DNA of 64,000 nt, taken from contig CAVXOL010000001.1 of assembly GCA_963763325.1 (NCBI GenBank), positions 372,001-436,000 of the forward strand, given 5' to 3'. The notes beneath the pieces were generated by a model. The model was given only the letters and a program-made list of their open reading frames with translations. It had not been told where the DNA came from and searched no databases. This document shows, piece by piece, positions 10,269 through 21,347 of this stretch (position 1 is the stretch's first letter; every line of letters starts with the position of its first letter). Source of the stretch: JBBECJ01 sp963763325. Lineage in GTDB: Bacteria > Chloroflexota > Chloroflexia > Thermomicrobiales > CFX8. Position numbers and translations under genes: made by a program.

Positions 10269-11495
10269 ATGCGCGGGATCGTGATCGCCATCGTTGTGAC
10301 GTTGCTCGTTGGTTGCGGCGGGAGCGCTGACGACGATGACGCTGGCAACGCAATGACAACTCCGTCCGGCTCTGCCACTGAATCGACAGCCGTGACCGTG
10401 CCAGTCGCGACGCCAACCAGCGCGTCGATTGCGCAAGCAACCAGTCCGACCGCAACGCAGGCGGCCACACCGACGGAAGCGCCGCTACCGAGCCCGACCG
10501 CGACGGAAATCGTCCCGACGCCGATCGTGATGGGCACGCCTGCGGCCGATCTCCCAATTGCCGGCCAGCTCAGCGCGACCGTTTCGGTTGGCGTTAGCCC
10601 CCTGGCCATCGCCGTTGGTCACGGTGCGGTCTGGGTCTACAACGATCTGGACGGCACGCTCGCGCGCATCGACCCAGCCACCGATGCCGTCGTGGCGACG
10701 ATCCCGATCGCCACACCGCTTGCATCGGCCCCGCCCGATCTCCTGCTCGAACGGCAGGCAAGTCCCGATCTGGCGATCGACGCGACCTCCGTCTGGGTAA
10801 ACAAGCCCCAGGAGCAAGCGGTGGTCCAGATCGATCCCCAGACCAACACGATCATCGCCACCATTCCGCTCGACGCGAAGGCGACCTCGATCGCGGTTGA
10901 TGGCTCGTCGCTGTGGGTGTCGCTCTTCTCGATGTCAAGCGTCGTGCGCATCGACACGACGACCGGCGCGGTCGTGGCGACTATTCCGAACGTGCCCGCA
11001 GCAGCCGGCATCGCGGTCGATCATGACGGCGTCTGGGTGGCCAACTACGTCGGTGACACGGTCACCCGCATCGATCCCGCGACGAACGAGGTGGTGGCCC
11101 GGATCTCGGTCAGCTGGTCAGGCGCACCGATCACCGGGATGGACAGTGGTCTGGCCGCGTCCGAGGTTCTGGCGAACGAGCACGGGGTCTGGGTCACATT
11201 GCGGTTTGCGAACCACATTGCGCGGATCGATCCTGCGACCAACCTGCTGGCGGCCGCCATTCCGGTTGGCATCCTGCCGAGGTCGCTGGCGAGTGATGTG
11301 CGTGGCGTGTGGGTTGGGCATCAGAGTTCGACCGGTGTGCTCCTGCTTGATCCCGCGACGAATCAGGTGGTCGCCGCCGTGCCGGCGACGGACGATCCAA
11401 ATCAACTGGCGTGGATTACCCTCTGGGAGAACACGCTCTGGGCGACACGGTCCCCCACCAACGACGTCGCCCGCATCGAGTTGTCACCGGAGTAA
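10269..11495 (+). CDS. Lipoprotein with YncE-like beta-propeller
   Basis: 408 residues. The ATG at 10269 follows GTAGGAGG; an upstream ATG at 10251 is less likely. The N-terminus has a lipobox (VTLLVGCGG), so the protein should be lipid-anchored outside the membrane. A long Thr/Pro/Ala/Ser linker runs to about residue 95, then blades with the repeated pattern WV-x(n)-RIDP-x-T-x2-V-x-A-T-I: ARIDPATDAVVATIPI, VQIDPQTNTIIATIPL, VRIDTTTGAVVATIPN, TRIDPATNEVVARISV, ARIDPATNLLAAAIPV, LLLDPATNQVVAAVPA. It is a paralogue of the outer domain of the protein at 4371-5884. Convergent with the VWA gene, leaving only 46 bp between stops. Confidence 0.8.
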   Translation: MRGIVIAIVVTLLVGCGGSADDDDAGNAMTTPSGSATESTAVTVPVATPTSASIAQATSPTATQAATPTEAPLPSPTATEIVPTPIVMGTPAADLPIAGQLSATVSVGVSPLAIAVGHGAVWVYNDLDGTLARIDPATDAVVATIPIATPLASAPPDLLLERQASPDLAIDATSVWVNKPQEQAVVQIDPQTNTIIATIPLDAKATSIAVDGSSLWVSLFSMSSVVRIDTTTGAVVATIPNVPAAAGIAVDHDGVWVANYVGDTVTRIDPATNEVVARISVSWSGAPITGMDSGLAASEVLANEHGVWVTLRFANHIARIDPATNLLAAAIPVGILPRSLASDVRGVWVGHQSSTGVLLLDPATNQVVAAVPATDDPNQLAWITLWENTLWATRSPTNDVARIELSPE

Positions 11496-11541
11496 GCGCG
11501 CCGCGCGCATCGGGGCTGGTCGACATCTCTTTCGATGGCTA

Positions 11542-12707
11542 TCAGCCCGAACGGGCCAGCGCGATGTCGTTGCGGGCGGCCCACAGGTTGACGTCCTGGC
11601 GGGCGATGGCGGCGGCCATCAGGTCGGGGAAGAGGTCGGGGGTGCAGGCGAAGGTTGGGACGCCGAGTTTGGCGAGGGTTGCGGCGTTGCCGTCGTGGAA
11701 GATGGGCGCGCCGCTGTCGGAGAGGGCGAGCAGGCAGATGACCTGGGTGCCGCCGGCCAGGATCTCGGTGACGCGCTTGATCATCTCGGTCGCGATGCCG
11801 CCTTCGTAGAGGTCGGTGATCAGGACCAGGATTGTCTGGTCCGGGCGGGTGATAAGCCCCTGGCAGTAGGTCAGCGCGCGGTTGATGTCGGTGCCGCCGC
11901 CGAGGCGGGTGCCGAAGAGGAGGTCGACCGGGTCGTGGAGGTCTTCGGTCAGGTCGACGACGGCGGTGTCGAAGACGACCATCCGAGTGCTGACGGCCGG
12001 GAGCGAGGCCAGGACGGCGGCGAAGACGCCGGAGTAGACGACGGAGGTCGCCATCGAGCCGGACTGGTCGACGCAGAGGACGATGTCGCGCAGCGACTGG
12101 CGCTTGCGGCCGTGGCCGATGACGCGTTCGGGGATGATGACGCCGTGGTCGGGCTGGTAGTGCTTCAGGTTCGCGCGGATCGTGCGGTCCCAGTCGATCT
12201 CGTTCGGGCGGGGGCGGTTGGTGCGGGTGGCGCGGTTGAGGCTGCCACGGACGGCCTGGATGGTTTTGGCGGCGCAGGCGTCGTTCGAGGTCGTCGACGA
12301 CCTTGCGGACGACCATCCGGGCCGTCTCCTTGGTCTGCTCGGGGATGACCTTCGAGAGCGAGAGGAGGGTGCCGACGAGGTGGACATCGGCCTCGACCGT
12401 CGCCAGCAGCTCCGGCTCCAGCAGCATCTGCTTGAGGCCGAGCCGGTCGAAGGCGTCCTGCTGCATGACCTGGACGACTGGGGTTGGGAAGTAGGTGCGG
12501 ATGTCGCCGAGCCAGCGGGTGACGTTCGGGGCCGATGCGCCGAGAGGCCGCCGTGTCGGCATCGGCAGTGCCTGCGCCGTAGAGCGCCTCCAGCGCGCCA
12601 TCCATCCCAACGTCGGTGCCGGCGAGGTTGACGGAGAGCCCGACGGCGGCGTCTTCACCGAGGATCAGTCGCCAGCGGCGTAGTCGTTCCTGCTCGTCAA
12701 TTACCAT
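11542..12707 (-). CDS. VWA-domain protein, last gene of the SWIM/DUF5691/MoxR/DUF5682/VWA operon (frameshifted)
   Basis: N-terminal helical region (MVIDEQERLRRWRLILGEDA, then GDIRTYFPTPVVQVMQQDAF and LLATVEADVHLVGTLLSL in a second frame). A third frame holds the C-terminal von Willebrand A domain. The metal-ion site is complete: DQSGSMATS (D-x-S-x-S), GGGTDIN and LITDLYEGG. Shifts lie near 12550 and 12290. About 388 residues in all. VWA partners of MoxR ATPases usually recruit substrate or client proteins through the MIDAS. The start overlaps the end of the DUF5682-like gene by 11 bp, so translation is coupled. Its last 30 codons are duplicated as a fossil at 6532-6673. Confidence 0.85.
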
Positions 12708-14960
12708 GACCGACCTCGATCTTCACACCAAGAATCTGCGCCAGGACCGGCAGGACGAGGTTCGCCCGTTCGATATCGAGTTGCTCATCAGTGTCTCCGT
12801 CTGACGAGGAACGCGATGGCGAGCTAAGCGTCCGCGCCTTCTCACCCATCGCGCGCCGCTCGGGTCCGGAGAAGCCGGAGAAGGCGCGCCGCAGGAGCGG
12901 GAGCGTCGCTGTGAAGACCTCGGCATCGAGTTCGCGCAGCCAGCCGTCGATCGCGAGCCAGAGACCGTCCTGATGAAGCAGCGCCAGGCCGCTCCCACGT
13001 GTCACGCCCTCGACCCAGGCGGCGGCTTCGTGCGTCGGGGTTGCGGGCGAGAGCGAGAGACGAGCCAGCCGCGACAGCTCTGCACTGTCGAGGACGCCCT
13101 CTTCGAGCAGCAGCCGGCAGCACCAGCCGCGGACGAGGCCGTGGACGCCGTCCCGATCGCTGATCCCTCGCAGCGCCGCCTGCCACTCGGCGCGCTGCTC
13201 GGCGCGGTCGAGCAGGATCACGCTCTCGTGGCCCCGGCCGATACTGTCGGCCATCGATGTCGCGGCCTGGTCATCGAGGGAGGCGCAGGCGACCGGTAGG
13301 CCGACGATGGCCCGCTCAAAGACGGCGTCGATGACCGGCAGCACCTGGGCGCGGTCAGTCTCGCGGACGTCGCCGTAGCGGGCGACCTGGGCCAGCGGCG
13401 GCAGGGCATCGAGCAACTGGCGAACGTCGGTCACGACGGCCGAGGCGTCGCGGATGCGGTGCAGGATGTGGTTGCTGGCCTCCGGTAACGTCGCGTAGAT
13501 CGCGACGTTGAGCAACCTCGTCAGCACTGGAAGTCTGTCGGCCGCGTTCGCGTCCGAGCGCAGCCGCCCGACAGCGGCAGACTCGACCGTGTTGCCCCAG
13601 CGGGCGGCGTCGATGACGGCGACCGAGAGTTCCGGCTTCCACTGTATCGTCCACGCCTCGCGGAAAGTACCCTTGCCGCTGGCACGCTGGCATCGCCCCC
13701 CACGGGATATCGAGCGCCACCAGTCGATGCAGCAGGCGGCTGCGCTCGCGGTCGTTCTCGTTGCGCAGGTCGAGGTCGAGCAGCCGCTGCTCGGAGGATG
13801 GCTTCAGGCGCAGGCGCTTCTGGTGGGCGGCGAGGTCGGCCTGGAGCGGGACGGCTGGCGCGGTCGTCCGGCACCTCGCCGAGTTCCTCGCCGATCTCCA
13901 GCTTGTCGCGGATCAGTTGCATCGGCGTCAGGTTGCCGTTGCAGAGGGCGGTCACGATCGCCTCGTTGAGCTCGTCGAGGCCAGGCGTCGCCAGATCGCG
14001 CATGGCGGCCAGCGCCTCCGCCAGCCGGACGGCCTCGATCACGTTGCTCGACGGCGCGTCCAGACCTTCGTCGCGCAGGCAGCGGGCGGCGCGGGCGATC
14101 CAGCCGGGCGCGTAGTCGTCGCTGGTGGCCGCCCAGAGGTGCGCGTGCCAGCCGGGCGAGCGGACGCCGGCGCCGTAGCCGGAGCGGTAGGAGAGGCGCG
14201 AGTTCGTCCACGGAATCCAGGTCGCCTCGACCTTGACCTTCTTGAGCCCCTTCAGCAGATCGGCGTCGGGCTTGACCGGCCCGATCTCGGCAAGGGCCGG
14301 GACGTGCCAGGCGCCGCAGACGACGGCGATCCGCTCAAATCCCTCGCGTTTTGCTGTCCGGATCATCTGGCGCATGTGCGCCTCGCGCATCTTCTCGCTG
14401 AGGTCCGGCTCCGGCGCTTCTTCGCGCAATGCGTTCATCGCCTCGGCGATGGCCGCGAAGACGTCGGTCGCGTCGCGCCGTTGCTCGATGACGCGCTCCC
14501 ACCAGAGGTCGGGGTCGGAGTAGCCGGCGGCGCGCGCCAGGACAACGAACGGCGACTCGCGGATCTCGTCGGTCGCGAGTTGGGCCGGTGGCTCCTCACT
14601 CTCAGCGCCCTCGGCGGCTTCCTCGGCGTCCAGCGCGAAGCGGAGCGCGACCGGCAGGTCGATGAAACGCGCCGGAACGTCGTGGGTCAGTGCGTAGCCG
14701 ATCGCCTGCCACTCGGGCGAGTAATGCGTGAACGGGTAGAAGACCGACTGGCGCGGCTCGTCGGGCCGGTAGACGAGCAGCGCGACGGGAGGGCGCATCG
14801 CCTCATGGCCGGCCAGCGGCAGAACCTCGGCGGCGTCGGGCGGACCCTCTATCAGAACGATGTCGGGCGCGTACTCACGCAGCGCCGCAACGAGGCCGCG
14901 CGCCGACCCCGGCCCGTGGTGCCGGATGCCGAAGACGGAGTGAGTCGGGTCGCCGGTCAC
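12697..14960 (-). CDS. DUF5682-like protein of the MoxR-VWA operon (frameshifted)
   Basis: About 755 residues. N-terminus HSVFGIRHHGPGSARGL, then DIVLIEGPPDAAEVLPLA and RPPVALLVYRPDEP, which I recognise as the DUF5682 family. A later segment, FERIAVVCGAWHVPAL, resembles the conserved GxxH region of TraB/ChaN-like proteins, so a hydrolase-like fold is possible. The C-terminal half is helical (LLDLDLRNENDRERSRLLHR, LPEASNHILHRIRDASA). Frame breaks near 13870 and 13650; the last part from 13527 to 12697 is in the third frame. It overlaps MoxR by ATGA at 14957-14960 and the VWA gene by 11 bp. No function is known to me. Confidence 0.75.
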
Positions 14961-16049
14961 AGGACGTCCTGGCTGGCACGGTAGAAGTCCTTCCAGTCAT
15001 CACGGTCCTTGACGACGGTCTGGAGGTACTCGAGCCAGACGACGCGGTCCTGGACCGGGTCCTTGATGATCGCGCCGACGAGGCCGGCCGCGAGGTCGTT
15101 GGCCCGCAGGACGCCGTCTCCGAAGTAGGCGGCCGAGGCCAGCCCTCCCGTCACGACCGAGATCGCTTCGGCTGGTGAGAGCGTGCCGCTCGGGCTCTTG
15201 AGCTTGGTCTGGCCGTCGAGCGTCAGGCCGTCGCGTAACTCGCGGAAGATCGTCACGACCCGGCGAATCTCTTCGAGAGCAGGCTGCTCGGCCGGCAACT
15301 CAAGGGCAGCGTCCGAGCTCTGCCGCGCGGCGGGTGACGATCTCGACCTCCTCCTCGATCGTGGCCGGCGTCGGCAGGACGACCGTGTTGAAGCGGCGCA
15401 TCAGCGCGCTCGACAGTTCGTTGACGCCCCGGTCGCGGTTGTTGGCCGTCCCGATCAGGTTGAACCCCTTGCGGGCCTGGACCTCGGTTCCCAGCTCCGG
15501 CACCGGCAGCGTCTTCTCGGAGAGGATCGTGATGAGCGTGTCCTGCGTCTCGGAGGGGATGCGGGTCAGCTCCTCGACCCGCGCGATCTTGCCGTCCTCC
15601 ATCGCTCGCATGACCGGGCTGGTGACGAGCGCCGCGCGCGACGGCCCCTCGGCGATCAGCCGGGCGTAGTTCCAGCCGTAGCGGATCGTGTTCTCGTCGG
15701 TCCCGGCCGTGCCCTGGACGAGCATCGTCGAGTCGCCGGAGATGGCGGCTGCCAGATGCTCGGAGACCCACGACTTGGCCGTACCCGGCAGGCCGTAGAG
15801 CAGCAGCGCCCGGTCAGTCGCCAGCGTCGCGACGGCAATCTCGACCAGCCGCGGGTTGCCGATGTACTTCGGGCTGACGACATAGCCGCTCGGCAGCTTG
15901 CCGCCCAGCAGGTAGGACTTGACGGCCCACGGCGAGAGGCGCCAGTTCGGGGGGCGCTGGCGGTTGTCGACGCGGGCCAGTTCCGACAGTTCCTCGGCAA
16001 ACTGCTGCTCGGCGTGAGCGCGCAGGACGGCGCCGTTCGGGTTCGTCAT
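14957..16049 (-). CDS. MoxR-family AAA+ ATPase (frameshifted)
   Basis: Walker A GLPGTAKS at residues 86-93, sensor-1 region LIGTANNRDRG and arginine region ALMRRFNTVVLP. The Walker B position reads IARVEELTRIP, that is Glu-Glu instead of the usual Asp-Glu. The pre-domain (NWRLSPWAVKSYLLGG) is typical of this operon's own MoxR subgroup. A shift near 15302 continues into a helical C-terminus (LEEIRRVVTIFRELRDGL ... YLQTVVKDRDDWKDFYRA). About 363 residues. MoxR ATPases act as chaperone-like motors together with a VWA protein, here two genes downstream. Overlaps upstream and downstream genes by ATGA. Confidence 0.85.
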
Positions 16050-17600
16050 CCGGGTATCTCCTCAATGATCCGTTGCCGCATCTGCAACGTCTTGATGTTC
16101 ATCGTTACGGCCTGCTTCAAGTAGAACGCGCGATAGTCGGTGCCAGGGTTCGCGTTCGCCTCCGCCAGCCCGTTCAGCAGCACGAGCGCACGCTGGACGC
16201 TGCCGGGAGCAATGGCAAGCGAGGCTGCCTGAAACGATGCCGTCCAGGCGTTGATCGCCTCCCAGTCTGCATTTGGCTGTTTGAGCGCCACCTCGGCGAA
16301 GTTGAGCAGTGAGCGCAGGTAGCGATCGCTGAGGGCTGTGCTCCAGGGGCGCGACAGGTGTGGCAGGACTGCAGCCATCCGGCCAGGATCAATCGAGCCG
16401 GCCGGCACGTTCGCAACGGCCTGCTGGGCGTCTTCCGACGACAAGACCTGCAGCAACGCGATCAGGTGCTGGTTGACAGTCTTGTCGTAGGTCCCGGCGT
16501 AAGCCTTTGCCAACATACCGAGTGGTGGTGGCGCTGTCAGCCAGACGTGCAACAGTGACGTCGCCCACTCCGCGTCAACGAACGCGATGGCCGCCTGCGT
16601 CCAGCCATCGAGGACAGCGAAGCCCCAGTCGCGGTCGCGCGCGATCGTCTTGACGAGGTCGTCGGGCTTCTTGCCAAGCTGGACCACCCAGGACGACGGC
16701 GGCACGCGGCCGATCGCCTGGATCATCGCCATCGCACGTTCGCTGTCCGATGAGCCATCCGGCGGGCGAATCACGATCTGGAAGCCGAGCCGCTTGCCGA
16801 TCAACGGAGCGGCCTGTGACACGGCCTCACGAGCCTGCGGCGAGCCGGGGATGCGGAACAGCAATGCTCCGGCTCGCTCCCGCACGGGTGCGGCTTTGTC
16901 GTCAAGCGCCGCTTCGAGGAATGGCTGGTCGCCCGGCGAGAGGTTGACGCTGAGGATGTCGACCGCTTCGGCGCGGAACGTCGCCCGCTCGCGTTTCCAG
17001 GTGCTTTCGAGCATGGCCAAGGCGCACGCCGGATCGCTCGATCGAACGTGGCGCAGGACGGCCAGCCGCTCGGCCTGCTTGCCCTCCTTCCAGATCGTGT
17101 CCGCGTTCGCCGCGAGATCGTCGTCGCCTGGTGCGGTCGCCCACGACCAGTCCTTGTTATGACGAGCCAGCCAGCGCCCGCGCTGGCCGATGACTGCCCG
17201 AAACGCCGGACGAATCGCCTTGGAGTGCTTCCCGGCATCGAGAGCGGCCGGCAGCATCGCGGGAGGAACCAGCAGCCGCGCACGTTGGAGCCGTTCGAAC
17301 GCTTCCGGCAGCACGTCGGTGGCGCGCCCGGCCAGCAACTCGCCGAGCAGCAGCGCGACCCGTGGCGGCGCGATGTCCCACTCCTCATCGTCCGCAGCAT
17401 CGGGCGCGCCAACGTGCTCCAACGGCAGGACACCGGCACGCCGCCGGATCGGCGTGCGCACCGGCTGTCAGCAGCAACCGGCGTTCAGCGCCGTGCTCGT
17501 CGAGTTGGGCGACGGCTCGGTCAATCGGCGACGAGAGCGAGACAAACCCGCCGCCAGTTCGCGCCGTTCCGGCCACGGCAACCTTCAGCAGATCGTCCAT
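16046..17600 (-). CDS. DUF5691-like helical-repeat protein of the MoxR-VWA operon (frameshifted near start)
   Basis: About 517 residues. The true start is the ATG at 17600 (MDDLLKVAVAGTAR...), which overlaps the SWIM gene's stop as TGATG. A shift near 17450 joins it to the long frame beginning RRRAGVLPLEHVGAP. The body is a run of helices resembling HEAT-type repeats (DPACALAMLESTWKRER, DKAAPVRERAGALLFRIPGS, DRYLRSLLNFAEVAL) and matches my memory of the DUF5691 family. No catalytic motif is evident. It probably acts as a scaffold or client adaptor for the MoxR/VWA pair. Ends in ATGA with the MoxR start. Confidence 0.75.
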
Positions 17601-18936
17601 CAGCCAGCCTCCGGCAGCGTCTGCCACGTGCCCGCGACGATGACGCCGAGCGGCGCGAGCGCCTGACCATCCCACTCAGCCGTCAGGCAGATGGGCCGCC
17701 CGCCGGAGTGCGCGAGCAGCGTCCAGTGCGGCGCGCCAGCGAGCGGCAACGCCTGCCCGAAGCCGTCGCGGACGAGCCAGCTTCCGTCTTCGGCAATGAC
17801 CGGGACGACATCGCGGAGGATGACCGGAACCCGCCCGATCCACGGCTGCACCGCGAGCGTCCGCGCCCAGCACGCCAGCGCGTCGTCGATCGAACCGCCG
17901 GCAGCCAGCAGGTCATGTTCCTGAACCGACGATGGGCTCCCGCGACGTTCGCGGACGATGGCACGTTGCGGGTAGGCACTTGGGAAGAACGAGAGGTCGG
18001 CGGCAAAGCGCATGCCAGGCGCGTACGGCTCGGAGAACGGTGCCGCGCCGTGGGCGAATTGCAGGATCAGCGCGGCACGGCCACTGGTTGCCCCGCGCAG
18101 CCAGGTGCGCTGGGCGCGTAGCTTGTCCTCGGTCACGACCCGCTGGCCGATGGTCGAGCCACTCGTCGGTCACGATCTCGCCGCGTTCGAGGACCTCATC
18201 CCGCTCGATCGTCCAGCCGATCGCCGCCCGCACATCGTCCCGCAGCGCTGGGTGGTAGCTCGTCGATCCGGCCGAACGCGTGGGTCAGCAGCGAGAGCTT
18301 GCCGAGTTCCTCCAGCAGCCGCGCCGGCCAGTCCGGAGAGGCGTTCGGGATCGCCGCCAGCGACCGCACGCGGGACGCAAGGCCGGGCGCCTGAGCGTCG
18401 ACTAACCGGGCCGCCTGCTGCTCCCAGAACCTGGCCGGCTGCATCCCGGCGTGTGCCAGGCCATTGCGGATCAGGTCGTCAAGCCAGAGATCGAAGGCTT
18501 CAACGCCCGCCTGCACTCGCACGAGGCGACGATCGGCGCTCTGGCGCGGCTTCGGCTTCACCCCGGCGACAGGCGCTACGTCGCTATCGGCGACACCATC
18601 CTGACTGGCCGCTCGCTGGGAGCGACGGCTAAGCCAGCTCTCGACCCACTCGGGCGCCGTCCCGCCTGGCACCACGTCCGGGGTGGATACGGCCAGCACC
18701 AGCAGCCCAAGCGCGTGCTTGCAGGGGAACTTACGCGAGGGGCAGGAACAGTTGGTCGCATAATCGCGCAGATCGACGCGCGTCTGATACAGCGCGCTCC
18801 CCTGACACTCGCCCCAGAGAGCGGAATCGCTGCGTCCCAGATTGCGCCAATCGGCGGGTTTGGCCAACTTCCGGCCGGCTGTCGCGGAACTCGCGTCGGG
18901 CGCGAGAGCCAGCGCCTGTTCGACTGTCAGTTCCAC
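17600..18936 (-). CDS. SWIM zinc-finger protein, first gene of the MoxR-VWA operon (frameshifted)
   Basis: About 445 residues. GTG at 18936 is preceded by GGGGAG and gives VELTVEQALALAPDASSATA, the family's normal N-terminus; the frame is open further to 18984. The SWIM motif CSCPSRKFPCKH (C-x-C-x(n)-C-x-H) follows at about residues 60-71, a zinc-binding module that can contact DNA or protein. The remainder is helical (WLDDLIRNGLAHAGMQPARF), with shifts near 18250 and 18140 before the C-terminal part ending GVIVAGTWQTLPEAG. The 190 bp between this gene and the beta-helix gene should hold the operon promoter; I cannot name it. Confidence 0.8.
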
Positions 18937-19125
18937 GACGGCTCCCCACCCATCGCCCGGATTACGCTCGCGAAGTCCATTCAATCAGTGGGTCGGGGGG
19001 CAGGCAATCAACCAGGAGTCCTGTTGCGCGTCGCCTTCGTCTACCGATTGCAGGAGGCCGAAATGACACCGCCCGCGTCAACAGTGAGCGCGGACGGTGC
19101 TGGGTACGGTCGGGACTCTCTGATG

Positions 19126-21347
19126 CTAGCGAGTCGTGCCTGCAAGATGGCCGTAGAGCAGGACGCCGTTGGAGTCGTAGGCAGCCGCGTTGGTCGGCTT
19201 GTAACGACCGTCCAACATCGGGTCGGTGACGACGTTGCCACCATCGACGAAACCGCTGCCGTCCTTGGTGACACCCTTCTTCGAGCCGAAGGCGAGGTTG
19301 TCGCGAACGACATTGTTCTTGCCGGTCAGCTCGTAGGCGTGAATCGTGTAGAAGTTCTCGCCGGGATTGACAAGGACGTTGTTGTGGATCAGGTTGTCGT
19401 GCCCATCGAACGAGACCCCGATGTTGCCTGCGTTGGTGTTGACGATCGTGTTGTAGCGGACGATCACGTTGGCCGGCAGGTTCTCGCCGGACTTCGGATT
19501 GCCCAGCTTGACACCACGGCCATTTGGAGCGTTCACGAGCAGGTTGCGCTCGACGACGCCGTTGCTGCCATCGCTGACGTAGATGAGCTGGTCCTGGCTG
19601 TCGGCGTTGGTGCGGTGGGTGTCGTGAATGTAGTTGTTGGCGATCAGCCAGCCGGTGGAGTTGCCGTTGACGAGGAACCCGGCATACGACCGCGCGCCGT
19701 AGATCTCACTGTTCTGATAGATCCAGCCGTGTCCCTGGTAGATGCGAACCATGTGCTCCTGGCTGTTGTTGGCGGCAGCGTCCCAGGTCACGTCGATGTT
19801 GTCGAAGGTCCAGTAGTCGGCGTTCGAGACCCAGAAGATTCCGACGACCAGCGGCTCCTCGCCCGGGTAGGCCTTGACGGTGATGCGGGCGTCGGCGCGG
19901 CCACGCGGGACTGACTCGCCACGGACCTCGACGCGCTCCTTGTAGGTGCCGCCACGGACCAGCAGTGTGTCACCGGCCTGCAGCTTCTTCATCGATGCGG
20001 TCAGCGTGCGCCACGGGTTGTTCAGGGAACCGTCGGCGCTGTCGTTGCCGGTCGGTGAGACGTAGTAGGTCGGGGCGTTCGTGGACGGCGCTGGGTCCGG
20101 CTCCGGCTGCGGGGCCGGGGCGGGGGCCGGGGTAGTTGTCGTCGCCTCGGTGACGGCGACGTTGTTGATGTTGAAGCTGGAGCCGTCCAGGACCATCCGC
20201 AGCGTGTGCTTGCCGGCCGTCAGATCGACCGGGTTGCTGGTGACGGTCGTCCAGGCCTGGTAGCCGCCGGTGTTCGGGACGGCGATCTGGCCAGTTGCGT
20301 CCTTGCCGTCGATCTCGAAACGGATGCTGCGGCCATCGTTCGGCGACGCGACGCGGGCTGAGAAGGTGAACGAACCGTTCTTTGTCATCTCGACGTCATA
20401 GCTCAGCCACTCGTCCGGCTTGACCCAGGCGATGTTGTAGCACGCACCGTTGGCGGTCGGGTCGGTGCAGGCCTCGATATCGACATCGTCGCTGCGGAAC
20501 TGCTTGCCGAGGTTACCGGGTGTCGTGTCGGAGTAGCTCTTGTAGTGCTCAGCCTCGATCGTCCCTGGCAGATTGATGATCGCCGGGATCTCCGGTCCGG
20601 ACGGGGCCGGATCGGTCGTCGGCGTTGCTGGAACCTGGGTCGGTTCTGGAGTCGGGGTTGCCGGGATCTGCGTCGGCTCGGGAGTTGGAGTCGCGGGACC
20701 TGGGTCGGCTCGGCGGTCGGGGTCGCTGGAACCTGAGTTGGCTGCGTCGTCGGCGTCGGTTGCGCGGGCTGCGGGGCAGCATCGGCCGTCAACTGGTTGA
20801 CGGTGACGGAATTGAGGTTGAAGTTGGAGCCGTCCGCCACCAGGCGCAGGCTATGGTTGCCGGCCAGCAGTTGGACCGGGTTGCTGTTCACGTCTGCCCA
20901 GCGCAGCATGCTGCGCGTGTTCGGGGCTTCGATCGGGCCGGTGACATTCACGCCGTCGACCTCGAAGTGGAAGGTCTGGCCGCTGAAAAACGATGCGACA
21001 CGGGTCGAGAAGGTGAAGGTGCCGCTGTTGGCAACCGTCACATTAAACCCAACCCACTCGCCGGGGGTGACCCAGCCGACGCTGTAACAAGCGTCGCGCG
21101 ACGCGTAGTCGTAGCAGCGCTGAATGTCGACATCGTCGTTGCGGTAGGCGCGGCCACTGTTGCCCTTGGTCGTATCGTAAAAGATCGTGTAGTCCTCAAG
21201 CTCAAACGTTCCGGGCAGCGCGACCAGACCGGGCGCGGCAGATGCGTCGGAACTGACCAGGCCGGAGATGAAGTTAAACGAGAGTGCAACAACCACCATA
21301 ATGAGTGCAGAGTGCGCCAACCGCCGAAGTTGTGTTTGCCGTTCCAT
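19126..21347 (-). CDS. Secreted CBM6-like / beta-helix polysaccharide-active protein (frameshifted in linker)
   Basis: About 740 residues. A signal peptide (LIMVVVALSFNFISG, SSDASAAPG) is followed by two carbohydrate-binding-like modules. The first has FELEDYTIFYDTTKGNSG, DVDIQRCYD and GWVTPGEWVGFNVTV; the second TIEAEHYKSYSDTTPGNLG, DVDIEACTD and AWVKPDEWLSYDV. Both end with a 'AGKHTLRMVLDGSSFNINNV' type strand. They are separated by a Pro/Thr-rich linker of short tandem repeats. The C-terminal part starts TYYVSPTGNDSADGSLNNPW and is a right-handed parallel beta-helix (NDSADGS, VRYNTIVNTNAGNIGVSFDG), as in pectate lyases and related surface enzymes. A one-base shift lies in the linker near 20697. 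It acts outside the cell, and the exact substrate is unknown. Confidence 0.8.

Noticed and set aside
13761..14984. 407-codon plus-strand frame over the DUF5682-like gene
   Set aside because: Low-complexity Arg/Gly/Val composition typical of an antisense shadow; the minus strand has recognisable family sequence and coupled starts.
18451..19914. 487-codon plus-strand frame across the SWIM gene and the beta-helix gene
   Set aside because: It spans two clear minus-strand genes and their gap, and its product is repetitive Val/Asp/Gly sequence.
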